Below are positions 51,668-60,075 of a DNA stretch of 62,183 nucleotides, piece after piece. A program made the translations under genes and the position numbers. The first letter of the stretch is position 1. Every line of letters starts with the position of its first letter. The DNA is from Bacillota bacterium (GTDB taxonomy: Bacteria; Bacillota; Sulfobacillia; JAUYEG01). The stretch lies in the NCBI GenBank assembly GCA_030691505.1, contig JAUYEG010000139.1, positions 1-62,183 of the forward strand. Reading direction: 5' to 3'. The notes under the pieces were generated by a model that worked only from the letters and a program-made list of their open reading frames with translations, did not search any database and was not told the origin of the DNA.

Positions 51668-53107
51668 ATGGTACTCAACATGCCTGACCTTGAGGCTGTC
51701 CTGGCGGAGGCCCGGGCCAAGGGGGCCGGGTACGCCGACGTGCGCTACAGTGAGCGGCTGATGGAAGGCCTGTCGGTGCGCAACGGCGTTGTGGAGGAAA
51801 TGGCGAGCACGGGCGATCGCGGGGTAGGGGTGCGGGCGTTGTTCGACGGCGCATGGGGATTCGCCAGCACGGACGATCTCAGCCGGGAGTCGCTCCTGGC
51901 GGCCGCGGAGCGGGCGGTCGGCATTGCCCGGGCCAGCGCCCGCTGGAAGCACGGCGAGGGAGTCACGCTGGCGCCGGAGCCGGTGCACGTGGACACATGG
52001 CGAAACCCCGTGGCCCGGGACCCCTTCGCGGTGACCCCCGAGAAGCGCATCGAACTCCTTGCCGATGCCTGCGCCCGAATGCGCTCTGCGCCGCGGGTCA
52101 CGTTGGCCCAGGCGCAGGTGGCCATGTGGCGGGAGCGCAAGCTGTTCGCCAGTACAGAGGGCTCGCGCATCCAGCAGGAGATCACGGAGTGCGGGGCGGG
52201 GCTGACCGCGCTGGCCAGGGGGCCGTCGGACACCCAACGGCGGTCGTTCTCGGACTTCGGCACCGGCGGGTACGAGTTTGTCGAGAACCTGGACCTGCCC
52301 GCGCGGGCGGCGCAGCTGGGCCGTGAGGCCGACGCCCTGCTTGACGCCGAAACCTGCCCGCGCGGGCCGGCCGATCTGGTCCTGGGGGCGGACATGATCG
52401 CGCTGCAGATCCACGAATCCTGCGGCCACCCGATCGAGCTCGACCGGGTCCTGGGCAGCGAGGCAACCTTCGCCGGCACGAGTTTCCTGACCCTGGACCG
52501 GCGGGGCTCCTTCCGCTACGGGTCGCCGGCCGTCAACATCACCGCGGACGCCACCGTGCCGGGCGGCCTGGGGACTTTCGGCTATGACGACGACGGCGTG
52601 GCCGCCCAGCCGACGGTGATCATGGATCAGGGCATCTTCAAGAACTACCTGACCTCGCGGGAAACGGCGGCCCGTTTCGGCGAGCGTTCGGGCGGCACAG
52701 CGCGGGCCGTGGGCTGGATGAACATCCCCCTGATCCGGATGACCAACGTCAACCTGATGCCCGGCGACTGGGGACTTGAGGAGATCATCAGGGACACGAA
52801 GCGCGGCATCTTCCTTGACACCCCCAAGAGCTGGTCCCTCGACGACAAGCGGGTCAACTTCCATTTCGGCTGCGAAATCGGGTACGAGATCGTGGATGGC
52901 GCACTCGGCGCGATGCTCAAGAACGGTGCGTACACCGCGCTGACCCCGGACTTCTGGGGCGCCTGCGACGCCGTCGGCAACCGGACCCACTGGCGCGTGC
53001 ACGGCACGCCGGGCTGCGCCAAAGGAGAGCCGGTGCAGGTCGTGCACTGCGGGCACGGGGCGGCGCCGGCGCGGTTTCGCGGCATAAGGGCAGGTGTTGG
53101 GGCATGA
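51668..53107 (+). CDS. tldD: TldD-type metallopeptidase, second TldD/PmbA pair
   Basis: A 479-residue TldD protein with the zinc motif HESCGH (H249-E250-x3-H254) and the conserved TAFAGTSFL-like and YGSPAVNITADATVPGGLGTF segments. ATG 51668 follows GGGGGG; the frame is open upstream but without a good start. It is considerably diverged from the first TldD in the window, so the two pairs are not a recent duplication. Its stop overlaps the PmbA start (ATGA), so the pair is co-translated. This would be the active subunit. Confidence 0.9.
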   Translation: MVLNMPDLEAVLAEARAKGAGYADVRYSERLMEGLSVRNGVVEEMASTGDRGVGVRALFDGAWGFASTDDLSRESLLAAAERAVGIARASARWKHGEGVTLAPEPVHVDTWRNPVARDPFAVTPEKRIELLADACARMRSAPRVTLAQAQVAMWRERKLFASTEGSRIQQEITECGAGLTALARGPSDTQRRSFSDFGTGGYEFVENLDLPARAAQLGREADALLDAETCPRGPADLVLGADMIALQIHESCGHPIELDRVLGSEATFAGTSFLTLDRRGSFRYGSPAVNITADATVPGGLGTFGYDDDGVAAQPTVIMDQGIFKNYLTSRETAARFGERSGGTARAVGWMNIPLIRMTNVNLMPGDWGLEEIIRDTKRGIFLDTPKSWSLDDKRVNFHFGCEIGYEIVDGALGAMLKNGAYTALTPDFWGACDAVGNRTHWRVHGTPGCAKGEPVQVVHCGHGAAPARFRGIRAGVGA

Positions 53108-54504
53108 TCGGCCGGGATGAGGCTTTCCGGTTGCTGTCCGCCGCGCTGGAGGCGTCGCGGGCGGAGCAGACCGAAGCGGTGCTCGACGCTGAGGACGTGT
53201 CATACACGCGCTGGAACGAAAACTTCATACACCAAAACCTCAATCGCCGGACCCGGACCCTTACCGTGCGCGTGATCGACGGGTGCCGCACCGGCCTGGC
53301 CGCCACCAACGTGCTGGACGAGGCGGGGGTCAGGGAGTGCGTGGACAGGGCCCTGGCCTACGCGCGGCTCCAGCCGCCACGGCCGCAACTGGCCGATCTT
53401 CCGCAGCCGGGCGCGGGTGGCTCTGGCGGCGACGAGGGCTCTGGCGGCGCTGGCAGCGGACGGCCCGTGGAGGCGTCGGCAGCCTACGTGCCCGCCACGG
53501 CGGATTTCTCGCCCACCGACCGGGCCGACGGCTGCGGGGAGATCATCGCGGCTGCTCAGCGGCGCGGGCTGCCGTCGTCGGGGACGTTTTCCACAGCCCA
53601 ACTGGAAAAGGCGGTCGCCAACTCGCACGGCGTTAAGGCCCATCACCCCTCGACGAAGTCGTTTCTGCGCACCATCGTCACAGCACCGGGAGACATCACC
53701 GGGTACTCCGATCGCCTGACGCGCGACGTGCGCGAGCTGGATTACCAGGCGGTGGCGGAGGAGGCAATCAGCAAGGCGACGCTTTTCAGTGAGTCGCGCG
53801 ACCTGCCCGCCGGCCGCTACGACACCGTCTTTGAGCCGGTCGCCTTCTCCGACCTGATCCGTTTCCTCGGCATGCTGGCTTTCGGGGCCAAGGCGGTTCA
53901 GGAAGGGCGCAGCTTCATGGGCCCCGAGCGCGGGAAAAAGGCCATGGACGAGAAGGTCACCATCTGGGACGACGGTCTCGACCACCGGGGTCTGGTCACG
54001 CCGTTTGACGCCGAGGGTGTGCCCAAGCGCAAGGTTGTGTTTATCGACCGCGGCGTCGTGGGCGACGTCGTGTACGACAACGAGACGGCGGCACGGGACG
54101 GAGTTGCCTCAACCGGCCACGCGAGCCCGCATGGGCGATGGGCCCGCGGGCCGATGCCGCAGAACATGTTCATGGCCCCGGGGAATACGCCCGCTGACGA
54201 GATTCTGCGTACGACGCGCCGCGGTGTACTGGTGACGCGTTTCCACTACACGCACGCGCCCGAGCCGATGCGCGTGGTGGCCACCGGCACGACCCGGGAC
54301 GGGACATTCCTGATCGAGGATGGGCGGATCGTGGCCAGGCTGCGCAATCTGCGTTTCACCGAGAGCATGATCACCGCACTGGCCAACTGCGATGCCGTAA
54401 GCCGCGAGGTGCGGTTGACGCGCGACTGGTGGAGCACGTTTGAGTCTGTGCTCCCGACCGTGCGGTTGAGGGACTTCACATTCACGGGGGCGACGACGTT
54501 CTAG
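53104..54504 (+). CDS. PmbA/TldE-type subunit, second TldD/PmbA pair
   Basis: A 466-residue PmbA/TldE protein without HExxxH. It has SYTRWNENFIHQNLNRRTRTLTVRVIDG at the N-terminus, a Gly-rich insert near residues 103-120 and the family C-terminal pattern (NMFMAPGNTPADEILRTTRRGVLV, FLIEDGRIV). In RiPP systems the TldD/E heterodimer trims leaders; in others it clears unfolded peptides. Nothing that looks like a RiPP precursor or cyclase was seen next to it. Confidence 0.88.
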   Translation: MIGRDEAFRLLSAALEASRAEQTEAVLDAEDVSYTRWNENFIHQNLNRRTRTLTVRVIDGCRTGLAATNVLDEAGVRECVDRALAYARLQPPRPQLADLPQPGAGGSGGDEGSGGAGSGRPVEASAAYVPATADFSPTDRADGCGEIIAAAQRRGLPSSGTFSTAQLEKAVANSHGVKAHHPSTKSFLRTIVTAPGDITGYSDRLTRDVRELDYQAVAEEAISKATLFSESRDLPAGRYDTVFEPVAFSDLIRFLGMLAFGAKAVQEGRSFMGPERGKKAMDEKVTIWDDGLDHRGLVTPFDAEGVPKRKVVFIDRGVVGDVVYDNETAARDGVASTGHASPHGRWARGPMPQNMFMAPGNTPADEILRTTRRGVLVTRFHYTHAPEPMRVVATGTTRDGTFLIEDGRIVARLRNLRFTESMITALANCDAVSREVRLTRDWWSTFESVLPTVRLRDFTFTGATTF

Positions 54505-54558
54505 CGGGGTGGTCGACGTTCTCGACGGGCGGGATAGCGTCGACGTTGGCGATTCCCC

Positions 54559-54587
54559 TTGACGCACCCCGGTTTCCGCGATAACGT
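54559..54587 (+). promoter_or_regulatory. Predicted sigma-A promoter of the T-box/Liv operon
   Basis: TTGACG and TAACGT are separated by exactly 17 bp, the best promoter match seen in the window. The expected start site is about 54594-54600, about 45 bp before the T-box stem I. Confidence 0.7.
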
Positions 54588-54640
54588 GATGCCCAACAAC
54601 ATCGGCCTTGTTGCCGGCCAGGCAGCGGGGCCGCAAAACC

Positions 54641-54912
54641 CGATGAGCGGGAAGAGTAGGCGAGACCGGACGGTTCAGTGAGCCGGGGACAGTGTGAACC
54701 CGGTGCGGCAACGGAACGCCGAATGGACCCACGAGGGGCAGATCGAAACGGCTAGGCCGGAGTAGTGGCTGACGGGAGCCCGCCGTTACAGGGGCAAGGT
54801 ATCGCGGGTGCCGGATTCCGGTGCCGCCGTACCTGCAGAGCGAGAGGTTTCATCTCAAAAAGGGATGGCACCACGGGCATTGACCCGTTCCCCCCTGGGA
54901 ACGGGTTTTTCT
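54641..54912 (+). promoter_or_regulatory. T-box riboswitch leader with apparent tryptophan specifier
   Basis: The leader has the T-box parts in order. Stem I begins with GGGAAGAGTAGGCG, then the AG-bulge/terminal-loop segment CAGTGAGCCGGGGACAGTGTGAACCCGG split around its loop, and a specifier loop GAATGGACCCACGAGG in which TGG (54724-54726) is followed by the usual purine. After stem III comes the T-box sequence AGGGATGGCACCACGGG. Its bulge TGGC (54866-54869) would pair with an acceptor end GCCA, meaning discriminator base G, as in bacterial tRNA-Trp. A strong terminator overlaps the T-box. Uncharged tRNA-Trp should therefore switch the operon on. One extra base in the T-box (GGGATGG rather than GGGTGG) is unusual. 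Confidence 0.85.
54883..54910 (+). terminator. Conditional terminator of the T-box
   Basis: ACCCGTTCCC pairs perfectly with GGGAACGGGT through a 4-nt loop and is followed by TTTT. The left arm can instead pair with the CACGGG of the T-box to make the antiterminator. Confidence 0.88.
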
Positions 54913-54984
54913 GTTTCCGGGGACCTCGCTCGGGGCCACGGCCGCCGCCCCGGCGCCACTAGAACAGAAGGAGGTCCTCTGAAG

Positions 54985-56181
54985 ATGGGCAGTCGCAGCG
55001 GCAAGAGGTTGGAAAGGTCCGTTTTGAGGAGGCTGGGGCTGGCGGCCCTGGTCGTGACCATCGGGGCGGGGCTGGCACTCACGAGCGGCTGCAAGCCGGG
55101 AGTGTTGAAGATCGGAGCCGCCGGACCTTACAGCGGTGAGCTGAGCAAGATCGGGCTCGATTCCTACAATGCCATCAAGCTGGCCATTGACGAGATCAAC
55201 GAGGCCGGCGGGATCGGCGGGCGCAAGGTTGAACTGGTCATGGGAGACGACGAGGCCCAGTCGAGCAAGGCACAGACGGTTGCCGAGAAGTTCGTCGCCG
55301 ACAAGGCGATGATGGGCGTGGTCGGGCCGATGAATTCCAACTGCGTTATCTCGGCACTTCCGGTCTACGAACGCGGTGGGCTGGTGATGATCACCCAGTC
55401 CGGCACAAACCCCGAGATCACCGAGTCCGGCTATAAGGTCGCTTTTCGGCTCTGCCCACGGGATGAAGGGCAAGGCGGGGCAGCCGGCGATTTCATCGTC
55501 AATGAACTTGGCAAGACCCGGGTGTACCTGATCGACGACAAGGGCACCTACGGGCAGGGACTTGCCGACCAGGTCGAGGCCAAGATCAGGTCTTTGGGCG
55601 TCGAACCTGTCGGGCGCGGGCAGGTGGCCGCGGATGACCGCGACTTCGCCTCGCTGCTGACCCTAATTGAACAGAAAAACCCCGACCTGATCTACCTCGC
55701 GCTCCCCAACCCGTCGCAGGCCGCGGCACTGATCAAGCAAGCCCGGGCGATGAACATGGCCGCTGTCTTCATGGGCGGCGACGGGCTGAAAGAGAAAGAC
55801 CAGCTTATCGCCGCGACCGCCGGGGCTGCTGAGGGTATGTACGTCACCGCGATCGGCAAGGAAATCACCGAGGTGCCCGAGGCCGCGAGCTTTATCGAGA
55901 AGTTCGAGGCCCGCCACGGCTCAATGAGCATCTTCTCCGGCCAGTCCTACGAGGCGGCAAAGATCCTGTTGGAGGCGATGAAGCGCGCTTCCGCCGCCGG
56001 GAAGATGACCCGGGCGGAAGTCCTCAACCAGATGCGGACCATCAAGTACCGGGGGATCCTCGGGTTCGAGGTCGGCTTCGACGGCCAGGGCGACGTGGCC
56101 GGCGCGATGATCTACGTGCTTAAGGTCGAGGGGCCGGACTTCGTGCCGGTCAAGGACTACCCGGCGGAGAAGCCTGAGTAG
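54985..56181 (+). CDS. livK: Liv-type (LivK/HAAT) amino-acid-binding lipoprotein
   Basis: A 398-residue substrate-binding lipoprotein. The signal peptide ends in the lipobox LTSGC, so the mature protein is lipid-anchored outside the membrane. The family fold is shown by IGAAGPYSGELSKIG, the AINEAGGIGGRKVELV-like segment (DEINEAGGIGG), and VVGPMNSNCVISALPVYERGG. By family it binds branched-chain amino acids, amides or aromatic acids. The T-box upstream points to tryptophan as the regulated nutrient. AAGGAGGT lies 9 nt before the ATG. First gene of a three-gene transporter operon. Confidence 0.93.
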   Translation: MGSRSGKRLERSVLRRLGLAALVVTIGAGLALTSGCKPGVLKIGAAGPYSGELSKIGLDSYNAIKLAIDEINEAGGIGGRKVELVMGDDEAQSSKAQTVAEKFVADKAMMGVVGPMNSNCVISALPVYERGGLVMITQSGTNPEITESGYKVAFRLCPRDEGQGGAAGDFIVNELGKTRVYLIDDKGTYGQGLADQVEAKIRSLGVEPVGRGQVAADDRDFASLLTLIEQKNPDLIYLALPNPSQAAALIKQARAMNMAAVFMGGDGLKEKDQLIAATAGAAEGMYVTAIGKEITEVPEAASFIEKFEARHGSMSIFSGQSYEAAKILLEAMKRASAAGKMTRAEVLNQMRTIKYRGILGFEVGFDGQGDVAGAMIYVLKVEGPDFVPVKDYPAEKPE

Positions 56182-56216
56182 GGCGAAACACCGGCGGTAA
56201 CCGGAAAGGGACAGGG

Positions 56217-57122
56217 GTGGATAGAGTGCTGGCGCAGCAGATAGTCAACGGGCTGACCCTTGGCTGTCTATACGCCCTGATGGCGCTGGGCTACTCGATG
56301 GTCTACGGCATGCTCCAGCTGCTCAACTTCGCCCACGGTGACGTGATGATGATCGGGGCCTTCGCGGGGTGGACGGCGATTGCCGCCCTCCCCGCGGGGC
56401 TGCCGGCCTGGACGCGGCTGCTATCCGCACTGGTGGCCGCAAGCGCTGCCTCCGTTGCGGTGGGGTTGGCCGTCGAACGTTACGCCTACCGTCCCCTGCG
56501 CGGCTCCGGCCGACTGGCGCCCCTGATCAGCGTATTGGGCGCCTCGATCGTGATCCGCAGCGGGATGGCCCTCATCACCGGGGGCCGTTCCAAGGCCGTC
56601 CCGACGCCGGCGCTACTGGGGAGCGGCCAACTGGCGGTTGCGGGCATACGCGTCGATGCCGTCCGGATGCTGGTCGTCGGGGTGACGGTCGCGTTGCTGC
56701 TGGCCCTCGACTTCATGTCCCGCCGCACGAGCCTGGGTCGCCGGATCCGTGCGGTGGCTGAGGACCAGGAGGCCGCCGCCGCAACAGGGGTCCCCGTGGA
56801 CCGGGTGATCACCGTGACCTTCGCGCTTGGGTCGTGCCTTGCCGGGGTGGCAGGAATCCTTGCGGGCCTGTACTTCACGCAGATCGATTTCTACATGGGA
56901 TTCGGGATGGGGCTCAAGGCCTTTGTGGCGGCGGTCCTGGGGGGCATCGGCCACATGCGGGGCGCGGCCCTGGGAGGCCTTGCTTTGGGGCTCGCCGAGT
57001 GCCTCGGCGTGGCGCTGGTCGGGCCGGTGTATAAGGACCTCATCGCCTTCGTGGTCCTGATAGTGGTACTGCTGCTTCGGCCGCGGGGCCTTGTCGCCGG
57101 GCCCTCGGGGAGGTCCGCCTGA
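56217..57122 (+). CDS. livH: LivH-type ABC transporter permease
   Basis: A 301-residue permease with about eight TM helices and the LivH signatures NGLTLGCLYALMALGYSMVYGMLQLLNFAHGDVMMIGAF at the N-terminus (positions 9-47) and GGIGHMRGAALGG near the C-terminus. GTG 56217 follows GGAAAGGGAC; GTG 56226 with AGGGGTGG is an alternative. It pairs with the LivM part of the next gene to form the membrane channel. Confidence 0.94.
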   Translation: MDRVLAQQIVNGLTLGCLYALMALGYSMVYGMLQLLNFAHGDVMMIGAFAGWTAIAALPAGLPAWTRLLSALVAASAASVAVGLAVERYAYRPLRGSGRLAPLISVLGASIVIRSGMALITGGRSKAVPTPALLGSGQLAVAGIRVDAVRMLVVGVTVALLLALDFMSRRTSLGRRIRAVAEDQEAAAATGVPVDRVITVTFALGSCLAGVAGILAGLYFTQIDFYMGFGMGLKAFVAAVLGGIGHMRGAALGGLALGLAECLGVALVGPVYKDLIAFVVLIVVLLLRPRGLVAGPSGRSA

Positions 57123-57123
57123 G

Positions 57124-59823
57124 TTGAAACGCCGCTACTGGGCAATCGCCCTGGTCCTCGGGCTCGCCCCCCTGCTTGCAGGCAACGCCTATCTGCTTCG
57201 GGTGGCGGGCATGGCCCTGTGGCTCTTCGCCCTGGCCCTCGCCCTGGACGTGGTCGCGGGGCTCGCGGGGCTGCTGGACCTGGGGTTCACAGCGTTTATC
57301 GCGGTCGGGGCCTACGTCTACGCGTTCCTGGCCTCGGGGCACTTCGGGCTGCACCTGGCGTTCCCCGCCGCGCTCGCGGCCGGGGCGGCGGCCGGGGCGG
57401 TCACGGGGCTGGCAGTCGGCCTACCCAGCCTGAGGCTCCGCGACGATTACCTTGCGATCGTGACCCTGGCTCTGGGGCAGATCACCCGCATCCTGCTGGT
57501 CAACCTCGACCGCCCGGTGAACATCACCAACGGCCCTAACGGGATCATCCGCCTCGACCCGGCGAGGATCGGGGGGCTTGCGGCGGTTTCCCCGGCGGCC
57601 CTATACTGCCTGATGCTCGGCGGGGCGATCGCCGCCCTGGCCGTTGTGCGGGCCGTGGACGGCTCGCGCCTGGGTCGGGCCCTGCGGGCGGTCCGCGATC
57701 GGCAGGTGGTCGCCGAAGCCTTGGGCTTCCCGGCGCAGAAACTAAAGCTGATCGCCTTCATCATCGGGTCGTCCCTGATGGCCGGAGCAGGGGTGCTCTT
57801 CGCTGCCTGGCAGGGCTCGGTGTTCCCGGAGAACTTCGACATGTCCCTCCTGATTGCGGTCTACTGCGTCTTTGTGCTCGGAGGGAGCAGGCAGCCGGCC
57901 GCGATGCTGCTCGCCGCCGTGGGGCTCGTGCTGGTTCCTGAGGTCCTCAGGGGATCGGCCCTGTACCGGATGGTCCTGTACGGGCTAGCGCTTGCGGCGG
58001 CCGTGCTGTGGCGCGAGGGGGCCGGTGGGAGAAGGCGGGCTAAGCGCTGGGCAGCGATAATGCGGACCGCGGAGCGGACTACAGCCGCTGTGGCCGAAAC
58101 CGGCTCCGCAACTCCAGGGTTTCCGCACGGACGGCTGCCCTGGCTGCGGCCTACGCCACCCGCAGGGGCGACGGGTGCAGGGGCGACGGGTAGGGCGCTG
58201 CGCGTCGAGGATCTGACCGTGCGGCATGGCGGGATGGCAGCCGTCGACCAGGTTGCCCTTTCAGTCCGTCCCGGCGAAGTCGTCGGCCTGATCGGCCCCA
58301 ACGGCGCCGGCAAGACGACGCTGTTCAACGCGGTGTCCGGGGTCGTGCGGCCCGCTTCGGGAAAGGTCTTTCTGGTTGGGGCCGGTGGGGAGTCCGTTGA
58401 GTTGTCCCGCCTGCCGGCACACCGGCGGAGCGGGGCCGGAATCGCGCGTACCTTTCAGGGCGGAGGCCTGTTTGAGACGATGACCCTGGCAGAAAACGTT
58501 TCCTGCGCCGTGCAGGGGGCGGGCTTGACGTGGGCCGGTCGCGCGGCCGACGACACCCGGGCCGGGGAGCGGTTTCTCGCCGCGGGGGCGCCGGATCTCG
58601 CGGCCGATGCCCGGTCACTGCCCGGGGCTCTGACCTACGGGGCCAGACGGGTAGCCGAACTGGTTCGCGCCATGGCGAGCGAGCCCGGAGTGGTCCTCCT
58701 GGACGAGCCGATGGCCGGTCTTAGCCTTGAGCAGGTCAGGGCTGTCGAGGACCTCGTCCGCCAGATGCGTGCGCAGGGCAAGGCGGTGCTCCTGGTTGAG
58801 CACCGGATGGAAACGGTTTTCGGTCTCTGCGACCGCGTGCTTGTCCTGGACCGCGGGCGCCTGGTCGCGGCCGGGACGCCGTCCGAGGTGGCTGCCGACC
58901 CCCTGGTCCGGGAGGTGTACTTAGGGAAGGGCAACGACGGGAGAGACGCCGGCGGCGGGACGGGGGCGGCGGCTCCTTGTGCCGCCGGTGATCAAGCGCC
59001 CGGCGGCAGCACGGCCCGGTCCGCCGGAGTCGCAGCCGCGGACGGGACGGCGGACCGCCTGCCCGAGACTCCGCCCGAACGCCTGCTGGAAATAGAGCGG
59101 TTGACCGCGGGCTATGGCGACAGCAGGGTCCTGCACGACGTTGACGTGCACCTCCTGGCGGGAGAGGTCGTTTGCGTGCTGGGGCCCAACGCGGCAGGAA
59201 AGAGTACGCTGCTCCGGACGATCACAGGGACCGCCCGGGTGGTCTCCGGGCGGATAGTGCTGGACGGAGCCGACCTTGCTGGAGTGCCCGTCGAGGGCCG
59301 GATCGCCCTGGGCTTGGCCATTGTGCCGGAGGGCAGGAGGCTGTTCCCCGGACTCACCGTCCGGGAGCACCTCCTGCTGGGGGCCGAGGCGTCTTTGGGC
59401 CGCCGGTCGGCGGCCGGCCAACGCGAGGAGATTGCGCGCCGGGTCAGAGCGGTGATTGATCTCTTTCCACACCTCGGGCCGAGGCTCGAGCAGCCGGCGA
59501 GCACACTCAGCGGCGGGGAGCAGCAGATGGTCGCCCTGGGGCGCGCCTTGGCGTCGCGCCCCAAGCTCCTGCTGCTCGACGAGCCCTGCATGGGGCTGGC
59601 CCCCGCGCTGGCAGAACGCCTCCTTGAAGCGGTTAGGGACCTTGCCCGGGCTGACGGGCCCCTCGGCGGGTGCGGGGTTCTTCTTGTCGATCAAAACGCC
59701 GCACTGGCTCTGAGCATCTCGGACCGGGCGTACGCCATGCGCGACGGGCGGATTATCCTCGAAGGCCGGGCCGCGGAGCTGCGCGGCGCGGACGATCTTC
59801 GCAGAGCCTATCTCTCGGCCTGA
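57124..59823 (+). CDS. LivM-LivG-LivF three-domain fusion: permease plus two ABC ATPases
   Basis: One continuous 899-residue frame joins three normally separate subunits. Residues 1-305 are a LivM permease (NITNGPNGI, RLGRALRAVRDRQVVAEALG, DMSLLIAVYCVFVLGG). About 359-600 is a LivG-like ATPase with Walker A GPNGAGKTT, FQGGGLFETMT and Walker B VVLLDEP, but a weakened signature LTYGARR. After an Ala/Gly linker, about 652-899 is a LivF-like ATPase with Walker A GPNAAGKST, canonical LSGGEQQM and LLLLDEP. No stop or frameshift lies between domains and no internal start with a strong ribosome site was noticed. TTG 57124 is one base past the livH stop with GGGAGG just upstream. The fusion fixes LivM:LivG:LivF at 1:1:1 on one chain. 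Confidence 0.9.
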   Translation: MKRRYWAIALVLGLAPLLAGNAYLLRVAGMALWLFALALALDVVAGLAGLLDLGFTAFIAVGAYVYAFLASGHFGLHLAFPAALAAGAAAGAVTGLAVGLPSLRLRDDYLAIVTLALGQITRILLVNLDRPVNITNGPNGIIRLDPARIGGLAAVSPAALYCLMLGGAIAALAVVRAVDGSRLGRALRAVRDRQVVAEALGFPAQKLKLIAFIIGSSLMAGAGVLFAAWQGSVFPENFDMSLLIAVYCVFVLGGSRQPAAMLLAAVGLVLVPEVLRGSALYRMVLYGLALAAAVLWREGAGGRRRAKRWAAIMRTAERTTAAVAETGSATPGFPHGRLPWLRPTPPAGATGAGATGRALRVEDLTVRHGGMAAVDQVALSVRPGEVVGLIGPNGAGKTTLFNAVSGVVRPASGKVFLVGAGGESVELSRLPAHRRSGAGIARTFQGGGLFETMTLAENVSCAVQGAGLTWAGRAADDTRAGERFLAAGAPDLAADARSLPGALTYGARRVAELVRAMASEPGVVLLDEPMAGLSLEQVRAVEDLVRQMRAQGKAVLLVEHRMETVFGLCDRVLVLDRGRLVAAGTPSEVAADPLVREVYLGKGNDGRDAGGGTGAAAPCAAGDQAPGGSTARSAGVAAADGTADRLPETPPERLLEIERLTAGYGDSRVLHDVDVHLLAGEVVCVLGPNAAGKSTLLRTITGTARVVSGRIVLDGADLAGVPVEGRIALGLAIVPEGRRLFPGLTVREHLLLGAEASLGRRSAAGQREEIARRVRAVIDLFPHLGPRLEQPASTLSGGEQQMVALGRALASRPKLLLLDEPCMGLAPALAERLLEAVRDLARADGPLGGCGVLLVDQNAALALSISDRAYAMRDGRIILEGRAAELRGADDLRRAYLSA

Positions 59824-60018
59824 TCAGTGCTGGCCATAGCTCCCCACGGGCATGATAATCCAGGCGACGATGTACGCCACAATCCCGCTCCCCGCGGCCA
59901 GCCCGAACAGGACCCACGCGAGCCGCACCAGGGTGGGATCGACGTTGAAGTACTCGGCGATGCCGCCGCATACGCCGGCGATCATCTTTTGGCTTTGGGA
60001 ACGGTAGACCCGCTTCAT
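59824..60018 (-). CDS. PspC-domain membrane protein
   Basis: A 64-residue PspC-domain protein with the family N-terminus MKRVYRSQSQKMIAGVCGGIAEYFNVDPTLVR (positions 1-32) and one TM region (about 34-57). ATG 60018 has AGGGGTGG 5 nt upstream. PspC-like proteins take part in envelope stress responses. The stop codon directly abuts the convergent LivMGF stop, with no base between. Confidence 0.93.
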   Translation of the reverse strand: MKRVYRSQSQKMIAGVCGGIAEYFNVDPTLVRLAWVLFGLAAGSGIVAYIVAWIIMPVGSYGQH

Positions 60019-60075
60019 GTTATCCACCCCTGAAAACTCATCCGCCTCTGACCACTAGTATGCCGGAGGTCCGGG

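Noticed and set aside
54723-54726. Methionine (ATG) specifier for the T-box
   Set aside because: ATG overlaps the TGG in the specifier loop and is also followed by a purine, but the TGGC bulge requires discriminator base G, which fits tRNA-Trp and not tRNA-Met.
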